Source of the DNA: Bacillus sp. SJS
GTDB lineage: Bacteria > Bacillota > Bacilli > Bacillales > Bacillaceae
Length of the DNA: 64,000 bases
Assembly: GCF_000732485.2 (NCBI RefSeq)
Contig: NZ_JAQV02000031.1
Coordinates: 186,001 to 250,000, forward strand
Reading direction: 5' to 3'
Notes under the pieces: model-generated
What the model saw: the letters and a program-made list of their open reading frames with translations, nothing else
Told to the model about the DNA's origin: nothing
The model's database searches: none
Made by a program: the position numbers and the translations under genes
Shown: positions 45,760 through 56,634 of the stretch, piece by piece
Position numbering within the stretch: the first letter of the stretch is position 1
Layout: every line of letters begins with the position of its first letter

Positions 45760-45944
45760 GCTCAATTAAACCTGGATGTTGATTGCAGCTGGCAGGCGTT
45801 CGCTTATCCTTGGGCGGGCGGTGAGCCCCCTCCTCGCTTCACGACTGCAGGGTCTCACCTGTCCGGCTGCTCTAAAGCTCAAGTCTCACGTCTTTCGCAC
45901 CAATCAACAGGTGTTAATAATCAACATCAGGCTTTAACATAGCC
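45760..45944. repeat. 185-bp MITE-like intergenic element, copy 2
   Basis: Read on the minus strand this element is visibly related to copy 1 at 11371-11555 over its full length: both have GTTAAAGCCTGATGTTGATT near one end, GACAGGTGAGACCC and GGCTCACCGCCCGCCC in the middle, and CTGCAATCAA near the other end. The ends (GGCTATGTTAAAG and, inverted, GCTCAATTAAACC) are degenerate versions of the perfect inverted repeat of copy 1. Both copies are 185 bases long, and GGTGAG/CTCACC are 28 bases apart in both. It lies between proS and polC, in the opposite orientation to copy 1. Confidence 0.75.
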
Positions 45945-46012
45945 ATAAATGTTTGTCTTCTGATTTTTTACAATTTGTATCATAGCCAGCTAAGTTTTTT
46001 AAAAGCCGGGAA
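45945..46012 (-). other. proS-element spacer
   Basis: The 325-base gap between proS and polC is filled mainly by the repeat element and the polC leader hairpin. The remaining bases after the proS stop are AT-rich and show no clear terminator or promoter. Confidence 0.35.
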
Positions 46013-47713
46013 TTATTTGCCTAACAGACGGCTAATGGTCTCCGCAAGCTCGTCCATAGGAACATCCAGTTTCTCACCGGTTTTCCGTACTTTCAACTCA
46101 ACGATATTCTCTTCCGCAAGCTTGCCCGCAGTAATACGGATTGGAAGTCCGATCAAATCTGAATCGGCAAACTTCACTCCCGCTCGTTCAGCACGGTCAT
46201 CAAACAGGATGCTGTAATTCTTCCCAAGCTCCGTATAAACTCTTTCAGCCAATGCCACCTGGGCATCCGATTTCATATTGGCAGGAACAACATGCAGCTG
46301 GAATGGAGCAATCTGCTCAGGCCATACAATGCCATTTTCATCGTTGTACTGCTCTACGATCGCAGCAAGCGTTCTGGATACTCCAATTCCGTAGCAGCCC
46401 ATGATCATCGGCTGGGAACGGCCGTTTTCATCCAGGTAGGAAGCGCCCATATCGACGGAATAGCGGGTACCCAATTTAAAAATGTGGCCGACTTCGATTC
46501 CGCGTGCAAATTTAATGGTCCCTTTTCCGTCAGGAGATGCGTCCCCTTCTTGAATAAAGCGCAGATCTGCGTATTGGCCAACCTGCAAATCACGCTCAGC
46601 ATCCACAGATACATAGTGGAAACCCTCTTCATTTGCACCGCAAATGCCATTTACAATGGACTTAACAGCAGCATCAGCGACAACCTCTATTCCTTCTGGA
46701 ACACCGATTGGACCTACAAATCCAATCGGACAGTTCAAGGCCTCTTTTGTTTCTTCAGGCGAAGCAAGTTCAACATTGCGTGCATCAAAAAGGTTTTTCA
46801 CTTTAATATCATTAATCTCATGGTCTCCTCTTGCAAGAACGAGAACCAAACGATCATCTGCTTTGAATAGAAGAGATTTGATACATTTTTCCTTCTCCAC
46901 TTCAAAGAATGCGGCCACTTCCTCAATGGTTTTTTGAGAAGGTGTTTCTCTTTTTTCCAAATCCCCGCAATCTTCATCGGAACGGATGTAATCGGCAGCT
47001 ACAGGAGCCATCTCCACATTTGCAGCATAGCCTGATTGATCTGAGTATGCAATGGTATCTTCTCCAACTTCGGACAGGACCATGAATTCATGTGTATCTT
47101 TTCCGCCCATAGCTCCTGAGTCGGCAATTACGGCGCGGAAATTCAGTCCGCAGCGTTCGAAGATATTGCTGTAGGCTGTATACATTTTGTCATACATTAC
47201 ATCCAAACTCTCATAGGAGGAGTGGAAGGAATAAGCATCCTTCATAATAAACTCACGGCCTCGGAGAATTCCGAATCTAGGGCGTTTTTCATCCCTGAAT
47301 TTCGACTGGATCTGGTAAAGAGCAAGAGGCAGTCTCTTGTAGGATTTCACTTCATCTCTTACAAGACTTGTAATCACCTCTTCATGAGTTGCTCCCAGAG
47401 CAAACTCCCGGCCATGTCTGTCTTTAAGCCTCATTAGCTCCGGTCCATATGAGTACCATCTTCCCGACTCCTGCCATAGCTCAGATTGCTGCATAGCCGG
47501 CATCAAAAGTTCGGACGCACCTGCTTTATTCATCTCATCCCTTACGATTTCCTGAATGTTTTGCAGCACCTTCTGCGCAAGCGGCAGATAGCTGTATATG
47601 CCGCTTGTGTTTTGACGGATGTAGCCTGCTCTCAGCAGCAGCTGATGGCTCTTAATGTCGGCATCAGCCGGAACTTCTCTCAATGTAGGAATAAACGTCA
47701 AACTTTGTTTCAT
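46013..47713 (-). CDS. proS: Prolyl-tRNA synthetase
   Basis: 566 residues, close to the 564-residue B. subtilis enzyme. It is a class II synthetase: motif 1 ([30 protein letters not shown] region), motif 2 ([21 protein letters not shown]) and motif 3 ([14 protein letters not shown]) are all present. An inserted editing domain of about 150 residues lies between motifs 2 and 3 ([23 protein letters not shown]), as in bacterial-type ProRS, and a C-terminal anticodon-binding domain follows. It is transcribed 35 bases downstream of rseP. Start is ATG 47713. Confidence 0.96.
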   Translation of the reverse strand: MKQSLTFIPTLREVPADADIKSHQLLLRAGYIRQNTSGIYSYLPLAQKVLQNIQEIVRDEMNKAGASELLMPAMQQSELWQESGRWYSYGPELMRLKDRHGREFALGATHEEVITSLVRDEVKSYKRLPLALYQIQSKFRDEKRPRFGILRGREFIMKDAYSFHSSYESLDVMYDKMYTAYSNIFERCGLNFRAVIADSGAMGGKDTHEFMVLSEVGEDTIAYSDQSGYAANVEMAPVAADYIRSDEDCGDLEKRETPSQKTIEEVAAFFEVEKEKCIKSLLFKADDRLVLVLARGDHEINDIKVKNLFDARNVELASPEETKEALNCPIGFVGPIGVPEGIEVVADAAVKSIVNGICGANEEGFHYVSVDAERDLQVGQYADLRFIQEGDASPDGKGTIKFARGIEVGHIFKLGTRYSVDMGASYLDENGRSQPMIMGCYGIGVSRTLAAIVEQYNDENGIVWPEQIAPFQLHVVPANMKSDAQVALAERVYTELGKNYSILFDDRAERAGVKFADSDLIGLPIRITAGKLAEENIVELKVRKTGEKLDVPMDELAETISRLLGK

Positions 47714-47748
47714 CTAATTGCACCCCGTTTTAATAGATCGGCTAATTT

Positions 47749-49014
47749 TTATAAAAAGAATCTTTGAATATCATTCCACGTTACTACAAGCATAAGCAGC
47801 ATGAGAAGGGCAAATCCGATAAAGTGAACGATGCCTTCCTTCTGACGGTCAATCGGCTTCCCGCGTACCGCTTCAACAAGGAAAAACATAAGCCGGCCTC
47901 CATCCAGTGCTGGAATGGGCAGCAGGTTCATAATCCCGAGATTGATGCTCAGAAGCGCTGTCCACCTTAAAAGGTTTTCAAAGCCGGATTGAGCAACCTG
48001 ATCCGTCACATCGTAAATGCCTACAGGCCCTGATAGCATGTCAATAGAAAATTGACCGGTTACAAGCTTCCCAAGGCTCACAAGAATTTCTTTCGTATAA
48101 AACACGGTTTGGCTTGCCCCATTCTCAAGAGCTGTCAAAAAGCCCTTTTCCATAGGTGCGTAGGAACCTACACGGCCAATGACCTGCTCTCCGGCCTTTT
48201 CAGCTTTAGGAACGACCTGAATGGTTTGCGGCTTTCCATCTCTTTCAATGGCAAAAGACAGCTCCTTTTCAGGACTTGCACTAATGATTTTCGTTACATC
48301 TGTCCAAGTGGTAACAGGCTTGTCATTGATTGTTTTTATGACGTCCCCCTGCTTAATTCCAGATTGAATCGCAGCACCGTCTTTGGTCAGCTCGCCGAAA
48401 ATCGGCTTATCCATAGGCGACCCCTGGATGAGTCCTAACCCAAATAAAACAACAAATGCAAGGACAAAATTCATTAATGGTCCGGCGATAATCGCTGCCG
48501 TTCTCTGTCCAAGCGTCTTGGAGCCGAATTGCCGGTCATAAGGAGCAATTTGGCTTTCCTGGCCATCTGCTACGAAGAAAGATTTCTCTGCGACAGTAAA
48601 ATGCTGCAGCCGTTCCTCTTCACCCTGTTCATACCCTGTAATTTTCATCGCTTTTTCAACGTCCGCATGCTCTACTTCAATGATTCTTGCTTTCGGAAAT
48701 TTTTCTTTATTGTTTAAAATAATTTTTTCGACTTCGTCTTTTTCATTGAATAGCAGTCCAATATGGTGGCCTGGTTTTACTTCAATCATTTCAGGATCTT
48801 CACCGGCCATTCTTACATAGCCTCCTATTGGAAGAAGACGGATCGTATAGAGTGTTTCATTTTTCCTATAAGAAAAGATCTTTGGTCCGAATCCGATTGC
48901 AAACTCACGGCATAAAATTCCGGCACGCTTGGCAAAAACCAAGTGGCCCAGTTCATGGAAAAATACTAGAGCTCCAAAAATCAGAATAAACGCGATGACC
49001 GTATTCACCTGCAT
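47749..49014 (-). CDS. rasP: Site-2 intramembrane metalloprotease RasP/RseP
   Basis: 421 residues. The zinc motif HELGH is at residues 20-24 in the first membrane helix, and the third ligand is in the conserved NLLPIPALDGGR near the C-terminus. One PDZ domain lies between (PIFGELTKDGAAIQSGIKQGD), and there are about four helices. It clips membrane-bound substrates such as the anti-sigma factor RsiW and cell-division or signal-peptide remnants in Bacillus. It follows dxr. The codon at 49014 is used as start; GTG two codons later has a better-spaced AAGGTGG and is a possible alternative. Confidence 0.95.
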   Translation of the reverse strand: MQVNTVIAFILIFGALVFFHELGHLVFAKRAGILCREFAIGFGPKIFSYRKNETLYTIRLLPIGGYVRMAGEDPEMIEVKPGHHIGLLFNEKDEVEKIILNNKEKFPKARIIEVEHADVEKAMKITGYEQGEEERLQHFTVAEKSFFVADGQESQIAPYDRQFGSKTLGQRTAAIIAGPLMNFVLAFVVLFGLGLIQGSPMDKPIFGELTKDGAAIQSGIKQGDVIKTINDKPVTTWTDVTKIISASPEKELSFAIERDGKPQTIQVVPKAEKAGEQVIGRVGSYAPMEKGFLTALENGASQTVFYTKEILVSLGKLVTGQFSIDMLSGPVGIYDVTDQVAQSGFENLLRWTALLSINLGIMNLLPIPALDGGRLMFFLVEAVRGKPIDRQKEGIVHFIGFALLMLLMLVVTWNDIQRFFL

Positions 49015-49021
49015 ACCACCT

Positions 49022-50173
49022 TTAGTTTAATAGGGACCGCACAAAAGCTCTGGCTTCCTGATCCGCATGCTGAATGGCTTCAAGATCCGGATTTCCAATC
49101 AGGCTGTGGGCCTCCAAAGTCCTCTCAATCCTATCCTCAATATCCAGAAATTCTATTCTTCCTGCTAGAAATTGAGCTACGGCTTCCTCGTTGGCCGCAT
49201 TTAAAACGGTCGGCATTGTCCCTCCCATTTTACCTGATTCATAAGCAAAATGTAAGCATTTGAAGCGTGCGAAGTCAGGCTTTTCAAAATGAAGCTTTCC
49301 ATGATCCCAAAGATTTAAGCGTTTTGTATTTTGTAATGGAAGCCGCGATGGATGTGTGAGAGCGTATTGAATAGGCACTTTCATATCCGGTGTACCAAGC
49401 TGGGCTTTTACGCTGCCGTCTTCAAATTCAACCATAGAGTGGATGATGCTTTCTTTATGGAGCAGTACGTCAATATTTGAATATGGAATTCCAAACAGCC
49501 AAAACGCTTCAATTACCTCAAGACCCTTATTCATCATTGTAGCCGAATCAATCGTGATTTTAGCCCCCATTGACCAGTTTGGGTGATTTAGCGCTTCTTC
49601 AACCGTAACCCCTCTTAATTCTTCTCTGGAGCGCTCACGAAAGCTCCCTCCAGAAGCTGTAAGGATCAGTCTGGTCACATCAGATAAATTTTCCCCTTGC
49701 AGACACTGAAAAATGGCGGAATGTTCACTATCCACCGGCAAAAGTGCCGTACCGTTTTTTCTGGCTGCCTCTGTAACGATATGTCCGGCTGTAACAAGGG
49801 TTTCTTTATTAGCCAAAGCAACGGTCTTTTTTGATTCAATCGCCTTTAATGTCGGTACCAATCCAATGCTTCCAAGAAGGGCATTGACTGTAATATCCGA
49901 CTCCGTATACACAGCTGCTTCAATGTTTCCCTCTTCCCCGTAAGAAAACGATATGGCTTCTCCGCTGAATTCATCCTTCAGCCGGATGTAATCTTCTTTT
50001 TCTTTTACAGAGACAAACTTCGGCTTAAATTCTTTAATAGCTTCTCTTCCGGCTTCCAAGTTGGATCCAAATGTAATAGCCGATAACTCGAACTCTTCCG
50101 GATGCTCCCGGATCACTTCCAGGGTTTGAGTTCCGATTGATCCTGTAGCGCCTAAAAGACTGATTCTTTTCAT
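49022..50173 (-). CDS. dxr: 1-deoxy-D-xylulose 5-phosphate reductoisomerase
   Basis: 383 residues. It catalyses the second step of the MEP isoprenoid pathway, which supplies the undecaprenyl chain made by UppS in this same cluster. The NADPH motif [10 protein letters not shown] is at residues 8-17. The metal and substrate residues fall in [19 protein letters not shown] and [12 protein letters not shown], all intact. It is followed by rasP after seven bases and preceded by cdsA. Start is ATG 50173. Confidence 0.96.
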   Translation of the reverse strand: MKRISLLGATGSIGTQTLEVIREHPEEFELSAITFGSNLEAGREAIKEFKPKFVSVKEKEDYIRLKDEFSGEAISFSYGEEGNIEAAVYTESDITVNALLGSIGLVPTLKAIESKKTVALANKETLVTAGHIVTEAARKNGTALLPVDSEHSAIFQCLQGENLSDVTRLILTASGGSFRERSREELRGVTVEEALNHPNWSMGAKITIDSATMMNKGLEVIEAFWLFGIPYSNIDVLLHKESIIHSMVEFEDGSVKAQLGTPDMKVPIQYALTHPSRLPLQNTKRLNLWDHGKLHFEKPDFARFKCLHFAYESGKMGGTMPTVLNAANEEAVAQFLAGRIEFLDIEDRIERTLEAHSLIGNPDLEAIQHADQEARAFVRSLLN

Positions 50174-50214
50174 GTTCGCTCACTCTCCAGTAGATCTCTT
50201 TTGTGTAATCGAAA

Positions 50215-51006
50215 TTAAAATAGGACTAGCATGAAATGAAGGAGAGGAAGGACAAATAATAGACTGTCAAAGCGATCCAATATACCTCCGTGACCAGGAA
50301 GGATCTGTCCGGAGTCCTTCACATGATAATGCCTTTTTAGTGCTGACTCGACTAAATCGCCCACTTGTCCAAAAACAGACAAAAATACGGTGATTAAAGC
50401 GACAATGACATAGGAATGCACAATTGGCATTACCGCCTCAAAAATAATTGAAACAATCAGCGCGCAGAAAATACCTCCAAAAAAGCCCTCAATCGTTTTA
50501 TTTGGACTTATTTCCGGCCACAGTTTGTGTTTTCCAATCGATTTCCCTATAAAATAAGCACCTGTGTCCGTAGCCCAGATAACTAGAAGAGCAAAAACGA
50601 TAAATTCCAGCCCCAAAGCTCTTGTCTCGATAAAATAGTAAAATCCGATTCCGATATACATAACCGAGAGAAGTGAAAATCCTACATCATCAAATGAAAA
50701 GCGGTTTTTCGTTATGACGGTATATGTCAAAAAGAGCAGCACCCCTAGAAGGGCAACCTCTAATTTTGAAATATGTATGTTCCCAAGTACAATTATATGA
50801 CTCGATGGAATGAGCAAGATCCACAAAAGCAGGACGCTGATAAGCCCCGGTATGCTTACCAGGTGAATTTTTTTCATCTTCAGCAGTTCGTACAGGCTGA
50901 TTGTGCTTAAAATATAAATAGCAAAACTAAACGGGATGCCCCCCAGTATGACAAATGGCAGGAAAAGCGCTAGTGCCAGTACTGCTGTTATTATTCGCTG
51001 TATCAT
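50215..51006 (-). CDS. cdsA: CDP-diacylglycerol synthase
   Basis: 263-residue integral membrane enzyme with about eight helices. It makes CDP-diacylglycerol from phosphatidate and CTP, the precursor of all membrane phospholipids. The family signature is close to the C-terminus: KRHYHVKDSGQILPGHGGILDRFDS, where the two Asp residues bind metal. It follows uppS by 13 bases and is followed by dxr after 41, forming the uppS-cdsA-dxr-rasP-proS unit. Confidence 0.95.
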   Translation of the reverse strand: MIQRIITAVLALALFLPFVILGGIPFSFAIYILSTISLYELLKMKKIHLVSIPGLISVLLLWILLIPSSHIIVLGNIHISKLEVALLGVLLFLTYTVITKNRFSFDDVGFSLLSVMYIGIGFYYFIETRALGLEFIVFALLVIWATDTGAYFIGKSIGKHKLWPEISPNKTIEGFFGGIFCALIVSIIFEAVMPIVHSYVIVALITVFLSVFGQVGDLVESALKRHYHVKDSGQILPGHGGILDRFDSLLFVLPLLHFMLVLF

Positions 51007-51019
51007 TTCTCTTCACCTT

Positions 51020-51799
51020 CTATACTCCGCCAAATCTGCGGCCCCTTTGCTGATATTCAGCGATTGCGTGGATTAAGTCTTCTTCTTTAAAATCAGGCCA
51101 CAGGACATTTGTAAACCAAAATTCAGTATACGCGAGCTGCCATAGCATAAAGTTGCTGAGACGTATTTCTCCGCTCGTCCGAATCAGCAAATCCGGATCC
51201 TGCAGTGATTCTGTCATTAAATAAGAAGAAAAAAGCTCTTCGTTAATATCTTCTGTTCGTAACCTGCCATTTTTCGAGTCTTCGACAAGGTTTTGAATTC
51301 CTTTGACTATCTCTGTCCGGCTTCCGTAATTAAGAGCAAAATTTAAAACAAGACCTGTATTAGCCGAGGTTTCCCGAATCGCTTTCTCAACAGCACTTAG
51401 CGTGTGCTTTGGAAGACGGCTGGTTTCTCCCATAATCTTTACTTGGACGTTCTCTTCAATTAATTCAGGCAGAAATGTCGTTAAGAACTCCTCTGGCAGC
51501 TTCATTAAGTAATCCACTTCAATTTTAGGCCTTTTCCAATTTTCTGTTGAAAAAGCATAAAGTGTTAAAGCGCTCACACCAAGCCCGCTGGCAAGTTTAG
51601 TGATTTTTCTGACCACCTTCATCCCTTCATGATGGCCAGCCATTCTGGGAAGTGCCCGGTTTTTAGCCCATCTGCCATTCCCATCCATTATAATAGCGAT
51701 GTGAGAAGGAATTGGTCCATCAATCACATCTTTTTTTGTGTATGTATGATTGGCGGAAGGCGAAACAGTCCTTCTGCCCCTTCTGAAAAAGTTAAGCAT
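51020..51799 (-). CDS. uppS: Undecaprenyl diphosphate synthase
   Basis: 259 residues. It condenses isopentenyl diphosphates in cis to make the C55 lipid carrier for peptidoglycan and teichoic acids. The motif HIAIIMDGNGRWAKNR has the catalytic Asp (about residue 39), followed by GHHEGMKVVRK and the FSTENWKRP substrate site; the C-terminal RTSGEIRLSNF completes the active site. Start is ATG 51799. A terminator separates it from frr, so it probably has its own promoter, which I could not place with confidence. Confidence 0.96.
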   Translation of the reverse strand: MLNFFRRGRRTVSPSANHTYTKKDVIDGPIPSHIAIIMDGNGRWAKNRALPRMAGHHEGMKVVRKITKLASGLGVSALTLYAFSTENWKRPKIEVDYLMKLPEEFLTTFLPELIEENVQVKIMGETSRLPKHTLSAVEKAIRETSANTGLVLNFALNYGSRTEIVKGIQNLVEDSKNGRLRTEDINEELFSSYLMTESLQDPDLLIRTSGEIRLSNFMLWQLAYTEFWFTNVLWPDFKEEDLIHAIAEYQQRGRRFGGV

Positions 51800-51862
51800 G
51801 TGATTCCTCCATCACCCGGCAGCTAATGGTTCTTAGCGATCCCTAGCCGTGTTAACAGTATT

Positions 51863-51900
51863 AACAAAAAAACCCCCTGTAAACGTTAGAGGGTCTTTTG
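51863..51900 (-). terminator. Terminator after frr
   Basis: On the minus strand GACCCTC and GGGGGTT pair (one G-U wobble) around a twelve-base loop, followed by seven T residues. It lies between frr and uppS. Confidence 0.8.
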
Positions 51901-51927
51901 CACACTTCTATTTTACATAGAAAAACG

Positions 51928-52485
51928 TTAAACTTCCATGATTTCTTTATCTTTGTCTTTAGCGATTTGATCCAGTTTGCTAATATAGCTGTCTGTAAGC
52001 TTTTGAACTTCATCAGAAAGACCGCGCAATTCATCTTCCGTCATGTCGCCATTTTTTTCTGCCTTTTTCAAATCATCATTTGCATCACGGCGGATATTGC
52101 GAATTCCAACCTTTGCTTCCTCTGCATACTTTTTAACAAGTTTGCCAAGCTCACGGCGTCTTTCTTCTGTAAGAGCGGGAATGGCAATACGTACAATCGT
52201 CCCGTCGTTAGTTGGATTCAGACCAAGATCTGCTTTCTGAATTGCTTTTTCAATGTCGCCAAGTGCGGATTTATCATAAGGAGTAATGATAAGCATGCGA
52301 GCTTCCGGAACACTGATTGAAGCAAGCTGGTTCACAGGTGTTGGTGCTCCGTAATATTCTACCGTAACTTTATCAAGCAGCGATGCACTTGCACGTCCTG
52401 CACGAACAGTAGCAAGCTCGCGCTGAAATGCAGAAACTGCTTTTTCCATTCTGTCTTTCGCCTGATTAATATGCTGGTTTGCCAT
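51928..52485 (-). CDS. frr: Ribosome recycling factor
   Basis: 185 residues, the standard RRF length. It releases ribosomes from mRNA with EF-G after termination. The three-helix arm bears the family blocks [39 protein letters not shown] and [21 protein letters not shown], all intact. One base separates it from pyrH, so the two are expected to be translated from one mRNA. A terminator follows. Confidence 0.97.
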   Translation of the reverse strand: MANQHINQAKDRMEKAVSAFQRELATVRAGRASASLLDKVTVEYYGAPTPVNQLASISVPEARMLIITPYDKSALGDIEKAIQKADLGLNPTNDGTIVRIAIPALTEERRRELGKLVKKYAEEAKVGIRNIRRDANDDLKKAEKNGDMTEDELRGLSDEVQKLTDSYISKLDQIAKDKDKEIMEV

Positions 52486-52486
52486 A

Positions 52487-53209
52487 TTATTTCCCCCTCA
52501 CAATCGTTCCGATGTTTTCGCCAAGTACGGCTCTTTTAATATTTCCCTCTTCCATTATAGAGAAAACGATTAGTGCTATATCGTTATCCATGCAAAGAGA
52601 TGATGCTGTAGAATCCATGACAGCAAGTCCGTCTTTCAGTACATCTAAGTAAGAAAGCTCTTCATACTTAACAGCACTTGCATCTTTAAGCGGATCTGCA
52701 TTATATACGCCATCCACATTGTTTTTCGCCATAAGAATCACGTCTGCTTCAATTTCAGCTGCACGCAGCGCTGCTGTCGTATCGGTTGAAAAATACGGAT
52801 TTCCTGTACCGGCTGCAAAAATGACAACACGCTTCTTCTCGAGGTGGCGGATGGCTTTTCTTCTGATATAAGGTTCTGCAACCTGTCTCATTTCAATGGA
52901 GGTTTGAACTCTAGTCTGAATGCCGAGATTTTCAAGGCTGTCCTGCAGCGCCAGGGAGTTCATGACGGTCGCAAGCATTCCCATATAATCCGCTGTCGCG
53001 CGGTCCATGCCCATTTCACTGCCGACTTTACCGCGCCAGATGTTTCCGCCGCCAACGACAACAGCTACTTCCACATCCATCTCTGCAATTTCCTTTACCT
53101 GTGTGGCAATGGATTTAATAACGCTCGGATTGATGCCAAACCCTTGAGGGCCTGCTAAAGCTTCTCCGCTTAATTTTAAGACGATGCGCTTATATTTAGG
53201 ATTATTCAT
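52487..53209 (-). CDS. pyrH: UMP kinase
   Basis: 240 residues from ATG 53209 ([20 protein letters not shown]), with GGAGG five bases upstream; a TTG four codons earlier is unlikely. It phosphorylates UMP with ATP, an amino-acid-kinase-family hexamer unrelated to eukaryotic UMP kinase. [10 protein letters not shown] is the phosphate-binding loop and [20 protein letters not shown] a substrate segment. It has its own candidate promoter and follows the tsf terminator. Confidence 0.96.
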   Translation of the reverse strand: MNNPKYKRIVLKLSGEALAGPQGFGINPSVIKSIATQVKEIAEMDVEVAVVVGGGNIWRGKVGSEMGMDRATADYMGMLATVMNSLALQDSLENLGIQTRVQTSIEMRQVAEPYIRRKAIRHLEKKRVVIFAAGTGNPYFSTDTTAALRAAEIEADVILMAKNNVDGVYNADPLKDASAVKYEELSYLDVLKDGLAVMDSTASSLCMDNDIALIVFSIMEEGNIKRAVLGENIGTIVRGK

Positions 53210-53240
53210 AATAGCCTCCAAATCATTTCATTAAAATTCC

Positions 53241-53270
53241 ATTAAATAAGACAAGATGCTGATTTGCCAA
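53241..53270 (-). promoter_or_regulatory. Candidate SigA promoter of pyrH-frr
   Basis: TTGGCA (53265-53270) and TTTAAT (53241-53246) are 18 bases apart on the minus strand, about 30 bases upstream of the pyrH ATG and just after the tsf terminator. Confidence 0.5.
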
Positions 53271-53315
53271 TCCCCCTCGCATTCAAGCTTAGGGGTGACA
53301 AAGAGTTCCTGTCTT

Positions 53316-53346
53316 GAAAAAACGGGAACACTGTCGTGTTCCCATT
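53316..53346 (-). terminator. Terminator after tsf
   Basis: GGGAACAC (53324-53331) and GTGTTCCC (53336-53343) form the stem with a four-base loop. A run of six T residues follows on the minus strand. Confidence 0.85.
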
Positions 53347-53381
53347 TTCATTACTTGTATAAATTCATTAAAGCAAAAGGA

Positions 53382-54263
53382 TTATTTGCGGACTTGGTTC
53401 ATAACTTCTTCAGCAAAGTTATCCTGGCGCTTTTCAATACCTTCTCCAACTTCGAAGCGGATGAAAGTTTTAACTTGAGCGTTATAAGAAGCAACAAATT
53501 GCTTCACTTTTTGATCTGGGTTTTTAACGAAGCTTTGGTCAAGAAGGCAGATATCTTCAAAGTACTTTCCAAGACGGCCTTCAACCATTTTAGCAACGAT
53601 GTTTTCAGGTTTTCCTTCGTTAAGAGCCTGTTGAGTCAATACTTCGCGCTCGCGGTCAGCTTCTTCTTGAGAAACCTGGTCACGGCTGATGTATTTAGGG
53701 TTAACGGCAGCAACGTGCATAGCAACGTCTTTTGCAGCTCCCTCGTCTGTTGTTCCTTCAAGAACAGTTAGAACCGCAATACGGCCGCCCATGTGAAGGT
53801 ATGCTCCGAAAGCATCACTGTCTGTTTTTGTAACAACTTCAAAGCGGCGAAGAGAGATTCTTTCACCGATTGTTGCTACAGCAGAATGAATGCGCTCTTC
53901 TACAGATGAACCATTGTCCATTTTGGAAGCAAGAGCTTCTTCAAGAGTAGCTGGTTTAGCAGTTAGAAGGTGTGATGCAAGCTCGCTGATAAGCGCTTTA
54001 AAGCCTTCGTTTTTCGCAACAAAATCTGTTTCCGAGTTTACTTCAAGAATAACAGCTTCGTTTCCTTCTGTTTTAACAGCAGCAAGACCTTCTGCCGCGA
54101 TGCGGTCAGATTTTTTTGCAGCTTTCGCAATTCCTTTTTCACGAAGGTAATCAATTGCCTTGTCCAAATCACCGTTAGTTTCTGTCAGCGCTTTTTTGCA
54201 ATCCATCATTCCTGCGCCAGTTTTTTCACGAAGTTCCTTAACCATTTGAGCAGTAACTGCCAT
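53382..54263 (-). CDS. tsf: Elongation factor Ts
   Basis: 293 residues from ATG 54263 ([20 protein letters not shown]), with AAGGAGG eight bases upstream; this is the length of B. subtilis EF-Ts. It recycles EF-Tu by exchanging GDP. The TDFVAKN motif that contacts the EF-Tu nucleotide domain is intact, and [14 protein letters not shown] is typical of the C-terminal part. It follows rpsB by a terminator-like hairpin and is followed by its own terminator. Confidence 0.97.
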   Translation of the reverse strand: MAVTAQMVKELREKTGAGMMDCKKALTETNGDLDKAIDYLREKGIAKAAKKSDRIAAEGLAAVKTEGNEAVILEVNSETDFVAKNEGFKALISELASHLLTAKPATLEEALASKMDNGSSVEERIHSAVATIGERISLRRFEVVTKTDSDAFGAYLHMGGRIAVLTVLEGTTDEGAAKDVAMHVAAVNPKYISRDQVSQEEADREREVLTQQALNEGKPENIVAKMVEGRLGKYFEDICLLDQSFVKNPDQKVKQFVASYNAQVKTFIRFEVGEGIEKRQDNFAEEVMNQVRK

Positions 54264-54315
54264 GGGGAATTCCTCCTTAGAATTTAAAGTTATGTAAAGC
54301 AATACTTTTTCTTTT

Positions 54316-54358
54316 TAAAAAAAGGTGATAAAAGGCCTTACCCTCTTATCACCTTTTT
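54316..54358 (-). terminator. Intercistronic terminator between rpsB and tsf
   Basis: AAAAAGGTGATAA and TTATCACCTTTTT form a 13-bp perfect stem with a 14-base loop, followed by T residues on the minus strand. It overlaps the end of the rpsB transcript and could set the S2:EF-Ts ratio. Confidence 0.8.
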
Positions 54359-54367
54359 GTTAGCTCA

Positions 54368-55235
<868 letters not shown>

Positions 55236-55246
55236 GCTTTTAATCA

Positions 55247-55732
55247 CTAATTTTGCCGAAATTTAAGAAGAAGCTCGACCTCTGTTTTGCCTTTATTCGT
55301 TTTTTTTGCAATTTCTTCTATAGAATATCCTTTTTCATGCAGGGTGACAACCTCATCAGCATTTTTTAAGGCTGGTGAAGTCCACTCAATGGAATCTTCC
55401 ATAACTTCAGCATGTTTAAGGTGTTCAGGAAGGAGTTCAACAGGGTCGGGTTCTTTACGGTCATGTTTCTTTTGATCAGGCTCTTCCTTTTTTTCAGTAA
55501 TCGTTCCGGTTTTTCCTGGCGCAGAAGTTCGGTCCAGTTCTTTTAAAAAACGGTCATGCTCTTCCTTTTGTTCCAGCATGAAGGCTGCCAGCAGCTGTTC
55601 TGTCTCTTCAAGAATCGACTCCTGTTCATTCTTTGTCTGCTTCAAGGATGAGATTTTTGTAAATAGCAGCAAGATAAGATAAAAGGAAATGATATGAAGA
55701 AGGATGCTTGTGAAAGTAAGAATACCGTTCAT
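55247..55732 (-). CDS. swrB: SwrB-like (YlxL) protein with an N-terminal membrane helix
   Basis: 161 residues from ATG 55732 (MNGILTFTSILLHIISFYLI), with AGAGGG five bases upstream. The N-terminal helix anchors the protein; a charged coiled-coil-like middle (QNEQESILEETEQLL type) leads to a C-terminal helix-turn-helix-like segment (VVTLHEKGYSIEEIAKKTNKG). Position at the end of the fla/che operon after sigD is that of B. subtilis swrB (ylxL), which activates flagellar assembly and swarming. Sequence similarity is recognisable only in layout, so the name rests mainly on synteny. Confidence 0.7.
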   Translation of the reverse strand: MNGILTFTSILLHIISFYLILLLFTKISSLKQTKNEQESILEETEQLLAAFMLEQKEEHDRFLKELDRTSAPGKTGTITEKKEEPDQKKHDRKEPDPVELLPEHLKHAEVMEDSIEWTSPALKNADEVVTLHEKGYSIEEIAKKTNKGKTEVELLLKFRQN

Positions 55733-55828
55733 GGTGACCCTCTTTCCGTCAATTTTCATAAAAAAATGAGGCGCTGCTGACATTTCTCCGAATTGAATGG
55801 AAATAAAATGTCTGTAACGCCCTGGTGT

Positions 55829-56596
55829 TTAATTCATGAATTTTTCCATAATTCTTCTTAATTTAAATAAAGCTTTGGAGTGAATCTGCGATATTCTCGA
55901 TGTAGACAGGCCCATAACTTGTCCAATTTCTGTCAAGGTGAGTTCATCTTTATAAAATAAGGAAACGACCAGCTGTTCTTTTTCTGACAGCTCACTGATA
56001 ACGTCTGAAAGCTGGCCGATCATCTCCTGTTTCAGTATGCTGTCCTCCGGTGTTTCGCTTCTGTCATCCTTAATGGCAATGCCCAAATAATCCCCATCAT
56101 CATGGTCAGGCAGATACTCATCAATCGATAAAACATTTGCAAAAAAACCTTCATTGACGGCTGTAAGCACCTCGTCCTCTGAAATTCCCATTTCATGCGC
56201 AATTTCTAAAGGAGTCACATTTCTTAAATATTTTTGCTCCAATTTTTCGATGACGGTTTCTACCCGCTTCGCTTTTTCGCGCGAGCTTCTCGGCAGCCAG
56301 TCTTCTTTTCGAAGCCCATCAATAATTGCTCCCCTGATTCGAAAAGAAGCATAGGTGTCGAATTTCAAATCTCTTCCAGGATCGAATTTTTCAAGTGCAT
56401 CATATAACCCATACAGGCCGAGACTCATCAAATCATCCCTGCTGACTGTCTTTGGAAGCCCTACAGAAATCCTTTGAACATGAAATGTAACAAGCGGTGT
56501 ATACCTCCGGATCAGCGCATCTCCAGCTAAAGGATCTCTATTACTCACCCATTTTTTCCATATCTGCTGTTCTTCTTTGCCTGTCAATTGAGTCAC
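55829..56596 (-). CDS. sigD: RNA polymerase sigma factor SigD (FliA type)
   Basis: 255-residue sigma-28 factor for flagellin, autolysins and chemotaxis genes. Region 2 has GLYDALEKFDPGRDLKFDTY and ASFRIRGAIIDGLRKEDWLP. Region 3 follows, then region 4 with the promoter -35 helix LTLTEIGQVMGLSTSRISQ. The start is GTG 56596 with GGGGG seven bases upstream. It follows cheD and is followed after 96 bases by the swrB-like gene, the classical end of the fla/che operon. Confidence 0.96.
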   Translation of the reverse strand: MTQLTGKEEQQIWKKWVSNRDPLAGDALIRRYTPLVTFHVQRISVGLPKTVSRDDLMSLGLYGLYDALEKFDPGRDLKFDTYASFRIRGAIIDGLRKEDWLPRSSREKAKRVETVIEKLEQKYLRNVTPLEIAHEMGISEDEVLTAVNEGFFANVLSIDEYLPDHDDGDYLGIAIKDDRSETPEDSILKQEMIGQLSDVISELSEKEQLVVSLFYKDELTLTEIGQVMGLSTSRISQIHSKALFKLRRIMEKFMN

Positions 56597-56634
56597 AACC
56601 TTTCCCCCTAGTGTCTATGGCCTTTCTTACCCGC

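Noticed and set aside
45688-45765. N-terminal extension of polC
   Set aside because: It covers the leader hairpin and the edge of the repeat element; GTG 45687 has the ribosome binding site and family length.
46292-46870. 192-codon plus-strand frame
   Set aside because: Antisense to proS; Phe/Cys/Asn-rich shadow composition.
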